Assembly (NCBI GenBank): GCA_934101115.1
Contig: CAKOPW010000008.1
Span: forward strand, 4,367 to 68,366
Direction of reading: 5' to 3'
Source of the DNA: an uncultured Bacilli bacterium
GTDB lineage: Bacteria; Bacillota_I; Bacilli_A; RF39; UBA660
DNA: 64,000 bases
Positions 41,192 through 49,415 of this stretch are shown here, piece by piece. Within the stretch, counting starts at the first letter, position 1, and every line of letters starts with the position of its first letter. A model generated the notes under the pieces. It was not told where the DNA came from and did not search any database. It was given only the letters and a program-made list of their open reading frames with translations. The position numbers and the translations under genes are program-made.

Positions 41192-41880
41192 TGAAAGTTG
41201 CTAAAAAATTATCAAAAATTGTGTTTAATATCATATTATCATTGGTCGGTTTATTTTTCGTCTTGGATAGTATCACATTGTTTTCTCCAATGGTGGAATA
41301 TAATGAAGAGCAAAATAAATATTATGAAAAAAGGGATGTTACAACTGGAACAATATTTATAATTATTGGATTTTCGTTATTAATTATTCCAACAAAAAAT
41401 ATAACTAAATATATGGCAAAAAGTATAAAAAAACAAATAAAAGTAGAAAAAAAAGAAGAGCCAATAGAATTAGATAAACCTAAAATAAGTGGAAATTGGC
41501 TATACAAAAGAAAAGATTTTGCAGTAAATGAAAAAGAACAACTTTTATTAATTAATTCACATAAATATAGCTATAGTGATATTGTTGATTTCGAGTTAAT
41601 GGTTGATGATACGAGTATAACGAAAACAAGCATGGGAAGTGCGATTTCAAAAAGTCTTTTATTCGGTGATATTTTAGGTGGAACAACAGCAAAAAAGAAA
41701 AACATTGATTATTGCACAAAATTAAAAATTAAGATTACTATAAATAATATTACTAATCCAATAGAATACATAGACTTTATGAAAGGATTTCAAAAATTAA
41801 AAAAATCTTCTCTTACTTATAAAAACATAATTAGTAATGCAGAAGAAATATTATCCATTTTAAAAATTATAACAAAATAA
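41191..41880 (+). CDS. Two-helix membrane protein in the lysogeny module
   Basis: 229 aa: two N-terminal membrane helices (residues 9-31 and 53-68), then a cytoplasmic domain with LINSHKYSYSDIVDFELMVDD and GDILGGTTAKKKN. Start overlaps the repressor stop. Expressed with the repressor, it could be a lysogenic conversion or superinfection-exclusion protein; this is inferred only from context. Confidence 0.6.
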   Translation: MKVAKKLSKIVFNIILSLVGLFFVLDSITLFSPMVEYNEEQNKYYEKRDVTTGTIFIIIGFSLLIIPTKNITKYMAKSIKKQIKVEKKEEPIELDKPKISGNWLYKRKDFAVNEKEQLLLINSHKYSYSDIVDFELMVDDTSITKTSMGSAISKSLLFGDILGGTTAKKKNIDYCTKLKIKITINNITNPIEYIDFMKGFQKLKKSSLTYKNIISNAEEILSILKIITK

Positions 41881-41933
41881 GTATGCTAGTACAGATACTT
41901 AATATAAACATAAAGAATAAAGAGGTATTAAGT

Positions 41934-42263
41934 ATGATAAATAAATTATTAAAAGGAGATATAACACAACAAGAATTATTAAATTATTATAATGCTAACA
42001 TTACTTATGTTAGTTTAAGCGAAGGAATTAATGGATTTGTATTTTTCTATAAGAATATTTACAATATTATAATTAATTCTGATCTTTCTTATTATAAAAG
42101 AAAGAAAACTCTACTACATGAGCTTGCACATATTGAATTGAATCAATTATGTCAGGTTGATAAAGATTTATTTGCGTTTAAAGTTGACAAATACGAAGAC
42201 GAAGCAGATAAATATATTAAGTTTATTTTAGAAAGCTTAAAAGATGAAAATCTTTTAGCATAA
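41934..42263 (+). CDS. ImmA/IrrE-type metallopeptidase
   Basis: 109 aa. Zinc protease motif LLHELAHIEL (HExxH) with downstream EDEADKY. In ICEBs1 and many phages such a protease cleaves the neighbouring repressor to trigger induction. ATG at 41934 is chosen because AGAGGTATTAAGT precedes it; the frame extends to 41883 but without a ribosome site. Confidence 0.85.
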   Translation: MINKLLKGDITQQELLNYYNANITYVSLSEGINGFVFFYKNIYNIIINSDLSYYKRKKTLLHELAHIELNQLCQVDKDLFAFKVDKYEDEADKYIKFILESLKDENLLA

Positions 42264-42274
42264 AAAAAAGCCGT

Positions 42275-42336
42275 GCTGGAACACGACTTCCGAAGTAAAA
42301 AAAACTTCTAAGAAAAAATACTCAACATGCAATTAA
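42275..42336 (+). repeat. Bipartite conserved element, copy B
   Basis: GTGCTGGAACAC, a 29-nt insertion containing ACTTCCGAAGT, then AAAAATACTCAACATGCAA. See copy A at 39747-39775. On the minus strand the CGTG/CACG hairpin is followed by T8, so it can also terminate leftward transcription. Confidence 0.7.
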
Positions 42337-42411
42337 GGACTTTTTCTATGTTTTAATTTTATCATAGAATTTGTCCTGATTCAAATAAAAAGAAAGAAAA
42401 GAGGACAAAAT

Positions 42412-43542
42412 ATGGATTTGAAAATATATAAAAAAACGAGATATCAAAATATATATCAAAGAATTAAAGGAAAACATTTTGTAATAGCTATAAGAAAGCC
42501 AAAATCTACAATTATTAGCAAAGATTTTAATGGAAATAGAATTTATGATATAGAAGTTGCAAAAAAAGTTAGAGATACCCTAGCAATACAAGGAAATCAA
42601 TACATACAATATTCCAAAGGAACCTTTAAATCTCTTTGGGCAAAATATATTGAATATTGTGAAAATGTTGAAAAATTGGCTTTTAATACTTTAAAGAAAA
42701 AGAAAAATTTTTATAAAGCTCACTATAACTATTTTGACAATTACAAAGTTAATAAAATAACAAGAGATGATATAATAAATTTTATAGAAAACATTGTATC
42801 GCCAATAAAACAAAAAAACGAGATATTAAAAATACTTAAATGCTTTTTCAATTGGTGTGTTAAAGAAGAATATATCAATAGGTCACCTGCTTTTAAAATA
42901 AAAGAAATAAAGGCGACAAAAAATGAAATGAAATATTGGACTCCTGAAGAATTAAAGAAGTTTATAAATTATTTAGATTATATTGATAATGAATATTCTA
43001 AAAGAATAAAAATGTTAACTCTTATAGGATTTACTTTAGGAGATAGAGTTGGAGAAACAAGAGCATTAACATGGAGTTCAATAAATATAGAACATCAAGA
43101 AATAACTATAAGTCATTCAATTAATTATGATCCAAATTCTAAAAATTATTTATCATCAACAAAAAATTATCAAAGTCAAAGGACGATTGATATTACCGAT
43201 AAATTAATTAATGAAATTTTAAATTATAAAGAATATCTAAAAAGCAAATATAAAAATGTAAATGATATAATATTCTATAATTATAAAAATAATAAGCCAT
43301 ATTCAGATACAGCACTAAGAAAACAATTTTATAAATTTATTGATGATGCTAAAGTTCCAAAAATAAGAATGTACGATTTGAGGCATACTTATGTAACAAT
43401 TATGATGTCAGAAAATTGGAAATTGTATCATATTTCAAAACAACTTGGTCATAAAAACTACTCCACCACCGTTGATAAATATGGCCATATAGAAAGTAAT
43501 ACTAGAAAGGAGATAGCAAAAAGTACAGACAAATATATTTAA
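42412..43542 (+). CDS. int: Phage integrase (tyrosine recombinase)
   Basis: 376 aa. Arm-binding N-terminus, SAM-like core-binding domain (about 65-150), catalytic domain with Arg in GDRVGETRALTW, HxxR in YDLRHTYVTI, the LGHKNYSTT box and the nucleophile Tyr in VDKYGH. It ends 70 nt before attR. Catalyses integration into tRNA-Gly. GAGGACAAAAT precedes the ATG. Confidence 0.95.
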   Translation: MDLKIYKKTRYQNIYQRIKGKHFVIAIRKPKSTIISKDFNGNRIYDIEVAKKVRDTLAIQGNQYIQYSKGTFKSLWAKYIEYCENVEKLAFNTLKKKKNFYKAHYNYFDNYKVNKITRDDIINFIENIVSPIKQKNEILKILKCFFNWCVKEEYINRSPAFKIKEIKATKNEMKYWTPEELKKFINYLDYIDNEYSKRIKMLTLIGFTLGDRVGETRALTWSSINIEHQEITISHSINYDPNSKNYLSSTKNYQSQRTIDITDKLINEILNYKEYLKSKYKNVNDIIFYNYKNNKPYSDTALRKQFYKFIDDAKVPKIRMYDLRHTYVTIMMSENWKLYHISKQLGHKNYSTTVDKYGHIESNTRKEIAKSTDKYI

Positions 43543-43545
43543 TGT

Positions 43546-43565
43546 CGTAGTATTTTTGGTAGTAT
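43546..43565. promoter_or_regulatory. Integrase arm-type repeat, right arm
   Basis: CGTAGTATTTTTGGTAGTAT just after the integrase stop, one T longer than the left-arm copy at 6048-6066. Confidence 0.6.
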
Positions 43566-43611
43566 TTTTATAAAAAATAACGGAAAATAAGGACTTAAAA
43601 CGATTTTTACA

Positions 43612-43630
43612 ATTCTCCTCACTTGCTCCA
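43612..43630 (+). repeat. attR core
   Basis: ATTCTCCTCACTTGCTCCA, same as 5940-5958. Host sequence resumes directly after it. Confidence 0.93.
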
Positions 43631-43674
43631 TTGAGCAATCTGTTCGAACTATTTAGTTTGAACTTGATATATAG

Positions 43675-43700
43675 AATCAATCGAAAGATTGATTTTTTTT
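43675..43700 (+). terminator. Original host terminator of tRNA-Gly, displaced by the prophage
   Basis: AATCAATC-GAAA-GATTGATT hairpin and T8, 45 nt after attR. Before integration it would have stood about 45 nt behind the tRNA. Confidence 0.85.
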
Positions 43701-43741
43701 GTGTCTTACAAAGAAATCATCCTAAAGAAAGGATGGTGTTT

Positions 43742-43888
43742 ATGATTAATATTATCAAACAAGAAATACCTATTGATGAATCACTTAAAAAGAAATTAGA
43801 ATTTATTTGTGATTTTTGTAATACTACTCCTACATTTATAAATGGAAGTATTAGAAAAATTGATAAATCTAATTTTGGCTTATATTGA
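43742..43888 (+). CDS. 48-aa hypothetical protein, possibly a gene remnant
   Basis: MINIIKQEIPIDESLKKKLEF, then ICDFCNTTPTFINGS. ATG at 43742 behind AAAGGATGGTGTT, whose CATCC/GGATG hairpin may hide the ribosome site. It ends abruptly and the following AT-rich stretch still looks like decayed coding sequence. No family recognised. Confidence 0.4.
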   Translation: MINIIKQEIPIDESLKKKLEFICDFCNTTPTFINGSIRKIDKSNFGLY

Positions 43889-44093
43889 ACCTCACAAAGT
43901 AATTATCAATAATATAATGTTTCTTGTTTTTAATTATTCTAATGATGTTTATATCAAAAACTTTGGTAATAAAATTAAAATCAATGAATTACGATCAATG
44001 AATTAGAAGATTATTTAAAGCGTACCAACCAGTAATTTTGCCCTAAATAGTTTATAATTAAATTAGAAAAACTTATATCTGATTTATTTATGG
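43889..44093. other. Decayed intergenic stretch
   Basis: No ORF with a ribosome site. A short translated stretch after the 48-aa ORF (IINNIMFLVFNYSNDV) suggests remnants of a former gene. Nothing else seen. Confidence 0.4.
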
Positions 44094-44139
44094 GCGAAGT
44101 AGTACAAATAAGCCTAGTTGTACTGCTTCGCTCTTTTTT
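44094..44139 (+). terminator. Long hairpin terminator
   Basis: GCGAAGTAGTACAA with TTGTACTGCTTCGC, 14 bp with one wobble, followed by TTTTTT. No intact gene immediately precedes it; it may end a small RNA or the decayed gene. Confidence 0.75.
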
Positions 44140-44218
44140 AGTAAAGGTGATGATGATATAGAAATATAATATTAAAAATAAAATATATGATAAAATTATA
44201 TTAATCATTAATAAATTG

Positions 44219-44234
44219 GTCAGACGCGTCTGAC
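44219..44234. promoter_or_regulatory. 16-bp perfect palindrome before the DUF1016 gene
   Basis: GTCAGACGCGTCTGAC, GC-rich in AT-rich surroundings, ending 20 nt before the start codon. Likely an operator or a modification/recognition site; function inferred. Confidence 0.7.
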
Positions 44235-44254
44235 TAATTACGAAAGGAGAAATT

Positions 44255-45265
44255 ATGTTAGAAAAAAATAATTCAAAAATGATTGAAGAAATTACAAATT
44301 TAGTAAATGAAGTTAAATCTAATTTAGCTAATGAAATTAATAAATCTATTGTCTATGTATATTGGAATATTGGTAGAATAATAGTATCAAATGAAAGCGA
44401 ATATAATAATCGTTTAGAATATGGTAAAGAAGTTTTAAAAGGATTATCTGATGAACTTACTAAATATTTAGGTAAAGGTTATTCAGTATCTAACTTAAAG
44501 TATATGAGAATGTTTTATAAAGCATATCCTAAATTTAATGAAATATCTTCTAGCCTTTCTTGGTCTCACTATTTAGAATTAATGATTATTGAAGATAAAG
44601 ATAAAAGAAACTTCTATGAAAAAGAATGTATTAATTCAAATTGGTCTGTTAGAGAGTTAAGAAGACAATTAGATACTTCATTATTTGAAAGGCTTTTATT
44701 ATCAGGTGGTAAAAATAATAAAGAAAAAGTATATGAATTATCTACAAAAGGACAAGAATTAAATAAACCTAGCGATATAATTAAACAACCTTATGTATTT
44801 GAATTTTTAGGCGTTAAAGAAAATAAACCTATATTAGAAAAAGACTTAGAATATAAATTAATAAGACATATAGAAGATTTTCTTCTTGAATTAGGTAAAG
44901 GTTTTATGTTTGTAGGTTCTCAACAAAGAATAACTCTTAATAATACTGATTATTATGTAGATATGGTATTTTACAATAAATTCTTAAAATCTTATGTTTT
45001 AATAGATTTAAAAATGAATAAATTAAAAGCTGAAAATTTAGGTCAAATGAATATGTATTTGAACTATTATGAACAAGCAGTAAATAGTGAAGATGACGGA
45101 AAGCCAATAGGCATTATATTATGTGCTGAAAAAGATAAAGTAATGTTAGAATATGCCTTAGGTGGACTATCTAATAATCTCTTTGCTTCAACATATACTT
45201 ACTATATCCCTAATAAAGAACAATTAATTAATGAAGTAGAAAAAGTTTTAAATAATGAAAATTAA
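44255..45265 (+). CDS. DUF1016/YhcG-family PDDEXK nuclease
   Basis: 336 aa. N-terminal DUF1016 part (IVYVYWNIGRIIVSNE, YSVSNLKYMRMFYKAYP, WSHYLELM) and C-terminal PDDEXK nuclease-like domain (YYVDMVFYNKFLKSYVLIDLKMNKL, with Asp and DLK). Such proteins are associated with defence islands and restriction-like loci. AAAGGAGAAATT precedes the ATG, and a perfect palindrome stands upstream. No modification gene is adjacent. A broken second copy lies at 45791-46135. Confidence 0.85.
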   Translation: MLEKNNSKMIEEITNLVNEVKSNLANEINKSIVYVYWNIGRIIVSNESEYNNRLEYGKEVLKGLSDELTKYLGKGYSVSNLKYMRMFYKAYPKFNEISSSLSWSHYLELMIIEDKDKRNFYEKECINSNWSVRELRRQLDTSLFERLLLSGGKNNKEKVYELSTKGQELNKPSDIIKQPYVFEFLGVKENKPILEKDLEYKLIRHIEDFLLELGKGFMFVGSQQRITLNNTDYYVDMVFYNKFLKSYVLIDLKMNKLKAENLGQMNMYLNYYEQAVNSEDDGKPIGIILCAEKDKVMLEYALGGLSNNLFASTYTYYIPNKEQLINEVEKVLNNEN

Positions 45266-45309
45266 AGAAAAAAGATGATTTTGAGAGTTTAGCTTAAAAT
45301 CATCTTTTA

Positions 45310-45561
45310 CTAATTACAGTTTCCTTTTTTATAGCCTCTAGAAATAGCCTGTTCTTTATTATAAGCCCAGTAAGAATATTTACCATCTATACTATCTACC
45401 ATACAATCATAACTATAATAATAATCTCCGTATCCTTCAATTACAAAAACAATATTTTCATCAAAAAAATCGAGTTTTTCTTTAGTCCAAGATGTAGTCC
45501 TATATCCATTTAAAGTATCTAATTCATTTTGAATGCTACTATCATCAAAAACATTATCCAC
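45310..45561 (-). pseudogene. Remnant of a single-helix membrane protein, start lost
   Basis: The 83-codon frame (GTG start) encodes a Tyr-rich acidic domain. Upstream in frame, more than 30 further codons read SIKKSSIIIFILIGVCTYIYVLYDKS, a normal membrane anchor, but without ATG/GTG/TTG and ending at a TAG. The N-terminus therefore appears damaged. Function unknown. Confidence 0.5.
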
Positions 45562-45790
45562 AACATAGTCTACATATAGTTCTACACTTTTGTCATATAA
45601 AACATAAATATATGTACATACTCCAATTAAAATAAATATTATAATAGATGATTTTTTAATAGATAACAGGAATAGCTAAACGCGAGACTCTTGAAAAAGT
45701 AGTAAAAATAAAAACTTATATTTGGAATATATTTCTATTTATCAGTTTTTTTTACATTTTTTCAGATAAATGATAAATATAGGTTATATT

Positions 45791-46135
45791 TTATTCTTTG
45801 CTTTTAGTTCCACTTAAAATCAGTAAATTGTTTGTCCATGGCAATTGCGACGACACTGTTGTCGCAATCTCATCATCTTTATAAGTACTATAAAATGAGT
45901 CATACGTTCTATATTTCTTTTAGTAAATCCTTTTATAGTTGGATAATTATTCTTCATGGAATCTGAGGCTTTTGTTGTTATTTTATCACCATAATTACTA
46001 TTTTCTTTTAGTTCATATAGAAATTTACCGACTTCTAAATACAATAAAATCATTTCTTCATTTACTTTTCTGTAAACATTATTTTTTTCGCTTTTCAATC
46101 ATTTCAATAATTTGATTAAAATTAATATCTAACAT
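45791..46135 (-). pseudogene. Broken second DUF1016 protein
   Basis: Pieces in different frames: MLDINFNQIIEMIEKRK (ATG 46135) stops at an A7 tract; KVNEEMILLYLEVGKFLYEL through NNYPTIKGFTKRNIERM continues in a second frame; after KMM the family's expected SQLPWTNNLLILSGTK appears in a third frame (PWTNNLLILSGTKSKE). At least two frameshifts, and the nuclease domain is missing. Reads opposite to the intact copy. Confidence 0.8.
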
Positions 46136-46215
46136 AATAATCAAATCCTTAAAATAAGTTATTTGCAATTTTAAACAAATTATATCATTTAATTTGATAA
46201 CTTTATATACTTTCA

Positions 46216-46244
46216 TTTAAATTCATGAAAATTTTGTATATAAT
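46216..46244 (+). promoter_or_regulatory. Promoter candidate for a small RNA
   Basis: TTTAAA, 17 nt, TATAAT (46239-46244). Followed by a 130-nt untranslated stretch. Confidence 0.45.
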
Positions 46245-46250
46245 GTTTTT

Positions 46251-46376
46251 AGAAAGAGAACTTAGTTCGTAACATGTATGTGATTCGCTCTACTAAGGAA
46301 TCTATTCGAGAAAATCGAACTTAATACATATAATCAATTATAACCAATCAAAATGTTGATTTTTTTTAGCTTACAA
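46251..46376 (+). ncRNA. Candidate small RNA of about 125 nt
   Basis: From a likely start near 46251, contains GAACTTAGTTC and TTCGA-GAAAA-TCGAA hairpins, and ends in ATCAA-AATG-TTGAT plus T8 (about 46350-46372). No ORF with a ribosome site. The rest of the gap 46136-46215 shows nothing. Confidence 0.4.
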
Positions 46377-46433
46377 AAAAAGAAACCATCATTTAATAGT
46401 TTCTATTATAAATTTAATTTGTAAATTATATTG

Positions 46434-47270
46434 TTACTTAAAAATATTTGTAATAGCATTAGCACAATCATCTTTAATGCATATTGCCCTATTTTTTAAT
46501 TCATAAACCATATCATTATATTTATTATTTATTCTTATTAAAGTTATATTATCATGTGTATATGCTAATTTTTCAAATGGAAATCTTATGATTCCTGGCG
46601 TATTGAATCCAACACCTAATTCAATTAAAATTAATTTTTTATTTATATTATCATTAATAAATTTTTCATAATTATCACTAAGTTTATTCCAATTATCATC
46701 TTCAACAAAGAAAGCATCTTTTCTAATATTTATTTCCATTTTTTCTTCACAAACTGGGCATATTGGTATAAGATTACTATCAACTTTTAAATTATCTTTA
46801 GATTTCAACATTTTTTTAATTAATTCAGTATCATCATATAACTTATTATGACACCCTTTAGAACATTGCATCTTTCCATAACTACCTTGAACTTCAAACA
46901 CCTTATCATGTTCAAAACCAGACTTTTCAAATTGTCCATCAACATTTGTTGTAATAACAAAATAATTTTTATTTTTTAAAATATCTAATAATTCTTTATA
47001 AGCATTCAAGGGAGGTGGTGCAATAAATGAATAGTTAATATGTTTTGCCCAATAACTCCACCTCTCCTCTTCAGTATTAAATTCATAAAAACTAGATGTG
47101 TACATATCAGTCATTCCATAAGCTTTAACTAGTTCAGGAAAATTCTTTTTAAAGCTTTCTTTCGAATAATCTATACCTGCTGATGCAGATAATCCAGCTC
47201 CTGCACCAATAACAATAGCATCAGCTTTTTTTATTAAATCTTTAATTTTTAAATAATTTTCTGTATTCAT
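46434..47270 (-). CDS. SirTM-type sirtuin (protein ADP-ribosyltransferase class M)
   Basis: 278 aa NAD-dependent Rossmann protein. GAGAGLSASAGIDYS binds NAD; TTNVDGQFEKSGF holds the catalytic Asn; the usual sirtuin HG is replaced by QG in EVQGSYGKMQC, the hallmark of class M sirtuins that ADP-ribosylate a lipoylated carrier. Zinc Cys pairs in CSKGC and CPVC. It overlaps the macrodomain gene, as in the S. aureus/S. pyogenes systems. The GcvH-L and lipoate ligase partners of those operons are absent here. Confidence 0.88.
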   Translation of the reverse strand: MNTENYLKIKDLIKKADAIVIGAGAGLSASAGIDYSKESFKKNFPELVKAYGMTDMYTSSFYEFNTEEERWSYWAKHINYSFIAPPPLNAYKELLDILKNKNYFVITTNVDGQFEKSGFEHDKVFEVQGSYGKMQCSKGCHNKLYDDTELIKKMLKSKDNLKVDSNLIPICPVCEEKMEINIRKDAFFVEDDNWNKLSDNYEKFINDNINKKLILIELGVGFNTPGIIRFPFEKLAYTHDNITLIRINNKYNDMVYELKNRAICIKDDCANAITNIFK

Positions 47271-48006
47271 TATAATCACTCTCACTAAAAACATTAAATA
47301 TAACTTTTATATTTGATTTATACTTACTTAGTGTTTCTTTAACTGAGTTATATGCAACTATTTTTGCTTTATTTATTGGATAGCCAAATAGACCTGTTGA
47401 TATACTTGGAAAGGCGATAGATTTATAACCATTCTTAATAGCATATTCCAAAGAATTTTTATAACAATTTGATAAATCCAATTCATTTTGGTTTGTTACT
47501 TCATTTATAACTTGAGGCCCAACCGTTGTGATTACTTTTTTACTTGGCAAGTTATAAGCATCGCAAATGATTATTTCACCATTAGAAAGCTCTTTACCTT
47601 TTAAAATTTCATTACATTCAAGTCTTAGTCTCATCCCTGCATTAGTATGAATCACATTGTCTATACAAACATGTCTTGGATTAAAACAACCTAATCCCTC
47701 GTTATTGCCAGCATTAACAATAATATCACACTTCAAAGTAGTAATATCACCTTTCCACAAAACAATATTGTCTTTCAATTCCTTTAAAGAATTAACATCA
47801 ACTATTTTCTTATCTTTTAATTCTAAACTTAAGTATTCATCTTCTAACCTTAAAATTTCTTCGTTTATAGGTTTAGGTAATCTTATATTAACAAGTGTCT
47901 TATATAATCTTTTTAACTCTTCATAAGAATGTGGTAATTCAATATTATAATTATTTTCTTGAATCAAATATTCTATTAACTTTAATAATAATTTCTCTTT
48001 GTTCAT
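47242..48006 (-). CDS. Zinc-type macrodomain ADP-ribose hydrolase
   Basis: 254 aa. Helical N-terminal extension, then the macrodomain: GDITTLKCDIIVNAGNNEGLGCF, PRHVCIDNVIHTNAGMRLR (metal-binding Cys/His), and STGLFGYPINKA. This is the SirTM-linked class that removes ADP-ribose from the carrier protein. Overlaps the HxlR gene by 4 nt and the SirTM gene by about 29 nt, so one polycistronic unit. Confidence 0.9.
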   Translation of the reverse strand: MNKEKLLLKLIEYLIQENNYNIELPHSYEELKRLYKTLVNIRLPKPINEEILRLEDEYLSLELKDKKIVDVNSLKELKDNIVLWKGDITTLKCDIIVNAGNNEGLGCFNPRHVCIDNVIHTNAGMRLRLECNEILKGKELSNGEIIICDAYNLPSKKVITTVGPQVINEVTNQNELDLSNCYKNSLEYAIKNGYKSIAFPSISTGLFGYPINKAKIVAYNSVKETLSKYKSNIKVIFNVFSESDYNEYRKLFKN

Positions 48007-48320
48007 TTATGATCCTTATACTTAATACCAAACTCTTTCATCATATCAAGAACACTTTTAAGTTCCATACCTTTTTCAGTTAGTGAATATTCGACTTTTG
48101 GTGGAATAACAGGATAAACTTTTCTTTTAACTATTCCATCACTCTCCAAATCTTTTAAATTTTGTGTTAAAACCTTAGCAGATATTCCAACAACCGATCT
48201 ATTAAGTTCATTATATCTTTTTGTACCAGTAATTAAATCTCTTAGAATTAAAACTTTCCATTTATTTGAAATAATAGATGCTGTATATTCAACAGGACAA
48301 TTTGTATAAACTTTAGCCAT
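48003..48320 (-). CDS. HxlR-family transcription regulator
   Basis: 105 aa winged helix: CPVEYTASIISNKWKVLILRDLITGTKRYNELNR ... VLTQNLKDLESDGIVKRKVY. The single conserved Cys in NCPVEY is the redox or electrophile sensor in several family members. First gene before macrodomain and SirTM; it probably represses this operon and the divergent-side MBL gene through GTAAGTA repeats. Confidence 0.88.
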   Translation of the reverse strand: MAKVYTNCPVEYTASIISNKWKVLILRDLITGTKRYNELNRSVVGISAKVLTQNLKDLESDGIVKRKVYPVIPPKVEYSLTEKGMELKSVLDMMKEFGIKYKDHK

Positions 48321-48343
48321 AATTATCAACTCCGGTTTTATTA

Positions 48344-48395
48344 TATCATTACATGTTACTTTTAGTAAGTACGCACCTTTTGGTAAGTATTAAAA
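48344..48395 (-). promoter_or_regulatory. Promoter and operator-like repeats of the HxlR operon
   Basis: Minus TTACTA, 17 nt, TATAAT before the HxlR gene. Plus-strand repeats TTAGTAAGTA and TTGGTAAGTA (48362-48390) overlap the -35 region and match the repeats at 49293-49327. Confidence 0.65.
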
Positions 48396-48420
48396 AAGTG
48401 AATTTTACTTCACTTTGTAA

Positions 48421-49212
48421 TTATTCTCCAAAGAAGAAACCTGCTGTCATTTCTAGATAATTAACACCACTGTAATTTGGATATTCATCTTTAATTTTCT
48501 TTATCATTTCATCTTTGCTAGTACAAGTACTTGCAATTTTTAACAAAGTTTCAATATATGATATTTTTGTATAAACGGCTTTAATATCTTCTGGAATATA
48601 ATGTGATGTTAAAATTAAATTATAATTTTTTTCTATATATCCCTTTAATGTATCAATCATAGAGTTTGCATGACTTACACCAGCAATAATAGAATGACAT
48701 TCACTACCTAACATATGGGTATAAATACAATTTATCTCTGGTATTTCAATATCAAAAGCATCATTTGTTGGAACAATATTCATTTTTATATCTGCTAAGG
48801 TAATAGTCCCTTCGTTGATATAATCAGTTACATTATGTATATTGTTATCAAAGGATTCTCCAAATGCCTTTGTAAAATTATCAACCAAAACTTTTCCTCC
48901 ACCTGTATGTCCATATTCATCAGCTTTTTTAGTAGCATATTTCTTGGAATTTTTTAAGAAAGTTCCGCCTCCCATATGATATGAAAGTAATACTCCGTCA
49001 AGTTTAGCTCCTAACGATTCGATATAATTTTCTAGTTCTTTGTTATTATCATAAAATGCAGGAGATTCAATAACAACTATCTTGTTATGTTTTTCAAGTA
49101 AAATAACTTGATTATCAATATAATCTGCTGTGTTGTAATTATGAACTTTAATATCTCCAAAATCATAAGTTAAAACATAACCTTTATCCAAATTTATTCT
49201 TTTGTTTTCCAT
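48421..49212 (-). CDS. Divergent MBL-fold protein
   Basis: 263 aa. Resembles the MBL fold: N-terminal strand pairs (YVLTYDFGDIKVHNY), SYHMGGGTFLKN where the metal motif HxHxDH would be, and THMLGSECHSI, LTSHYIPED later. The canonical HxHxDH is not present, so metal binding may be altered. ATG 49212 behind TTAGGAGGAAAG. Shares operator-like repeats with the HxlR operon, which links it to the SirTM/macrodomain stress unit. Confidence 0.65.
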   Translation of the reverse strand: MENKRINLDKGYVLTYDFGDIKVHNYNTADYIDNQVILLEKHNKIVVIESPAFYDNNKELENYIESLGAKLDGVLLSYHMGGGTFLKNSKKYATKKADEYGHTGGGKVLVDNFTKAFGESFDNNIHNVTDYINEGTITLADIKMNIVPTNDAFDIEIPEINCIYTHMLGSECHSIIAGVSHANSMIDTLKGYIEKNYNLILTSHYIPEDIKAVYTKISYIETLLKIASTCTSKDEMIKKIKDEYPNYSGVNYLEMTAGFFFGE

Positions 49213-49292
49213 TTTCTTTCCTCCTAAATTTTTATTCAAAGATGTGCGCACATTTCCTTTGACAATTAAATTATAGAGTAATAAAAAATAAA

Positions 49293-49327
49293 AAGTAAGT
49301 ATGCACTTTTTTGTTAGATACTTACTT
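49293..49327. promoter_or_regulatory. Inverted repeat operator before the MBL gene
   Basis: AAGTAAGTAT ... ATACTTACTT, perfect 10-bp arms with 15 nt between, upstream of a minus promoter TTACTT-17-TATAAT. Probable HxlR binding site. Confidence 0.7.
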
Positions 49328-49415
49328 CTTGGTATAAATTTAATTAAAATAAGAATTTGATAATTAAAATTTTTTTAATTGTAGAACAAATTTCATAGGT
49401 AAATTCTAATTATTA

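Larger units (their letters stand above)
5940..43630. mobile_element. Integrated siphovirus-type prophage, apparently intact
   Basis: Bounded by 19-bp direct repeats of the tRNA-Gly 3' end. It carries a complete module order: lysis, tail tip, tail, head, packaging, regulation, replication and recombination, lysogeny control, and integrase next to attR. Head and minor-capsid genes are of the SPP1-like/A118-like type (Gp6-type portal, Min_cap2, Gp20 scaffold, minor capsid 1-2-3 series, Gp15). No frameshifted structural gene was noticed, so it may be inducible. Confidence 0.95.

Noticed and set aside
43631..43888. 85-aa plus-strand ORF beginning directly at attR
   Set aside because: Its first part is the tRNA terminator region with no ribosome site; only the inner 48-aa ORF from 43742 is kept.
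44011..44208. Minus-strand 65-aa hydrophobic ORF
   Set aside because: Overlaps the long terminator hairpin and has no ribosome site; hydrophobicity results from AT-rich sequence.
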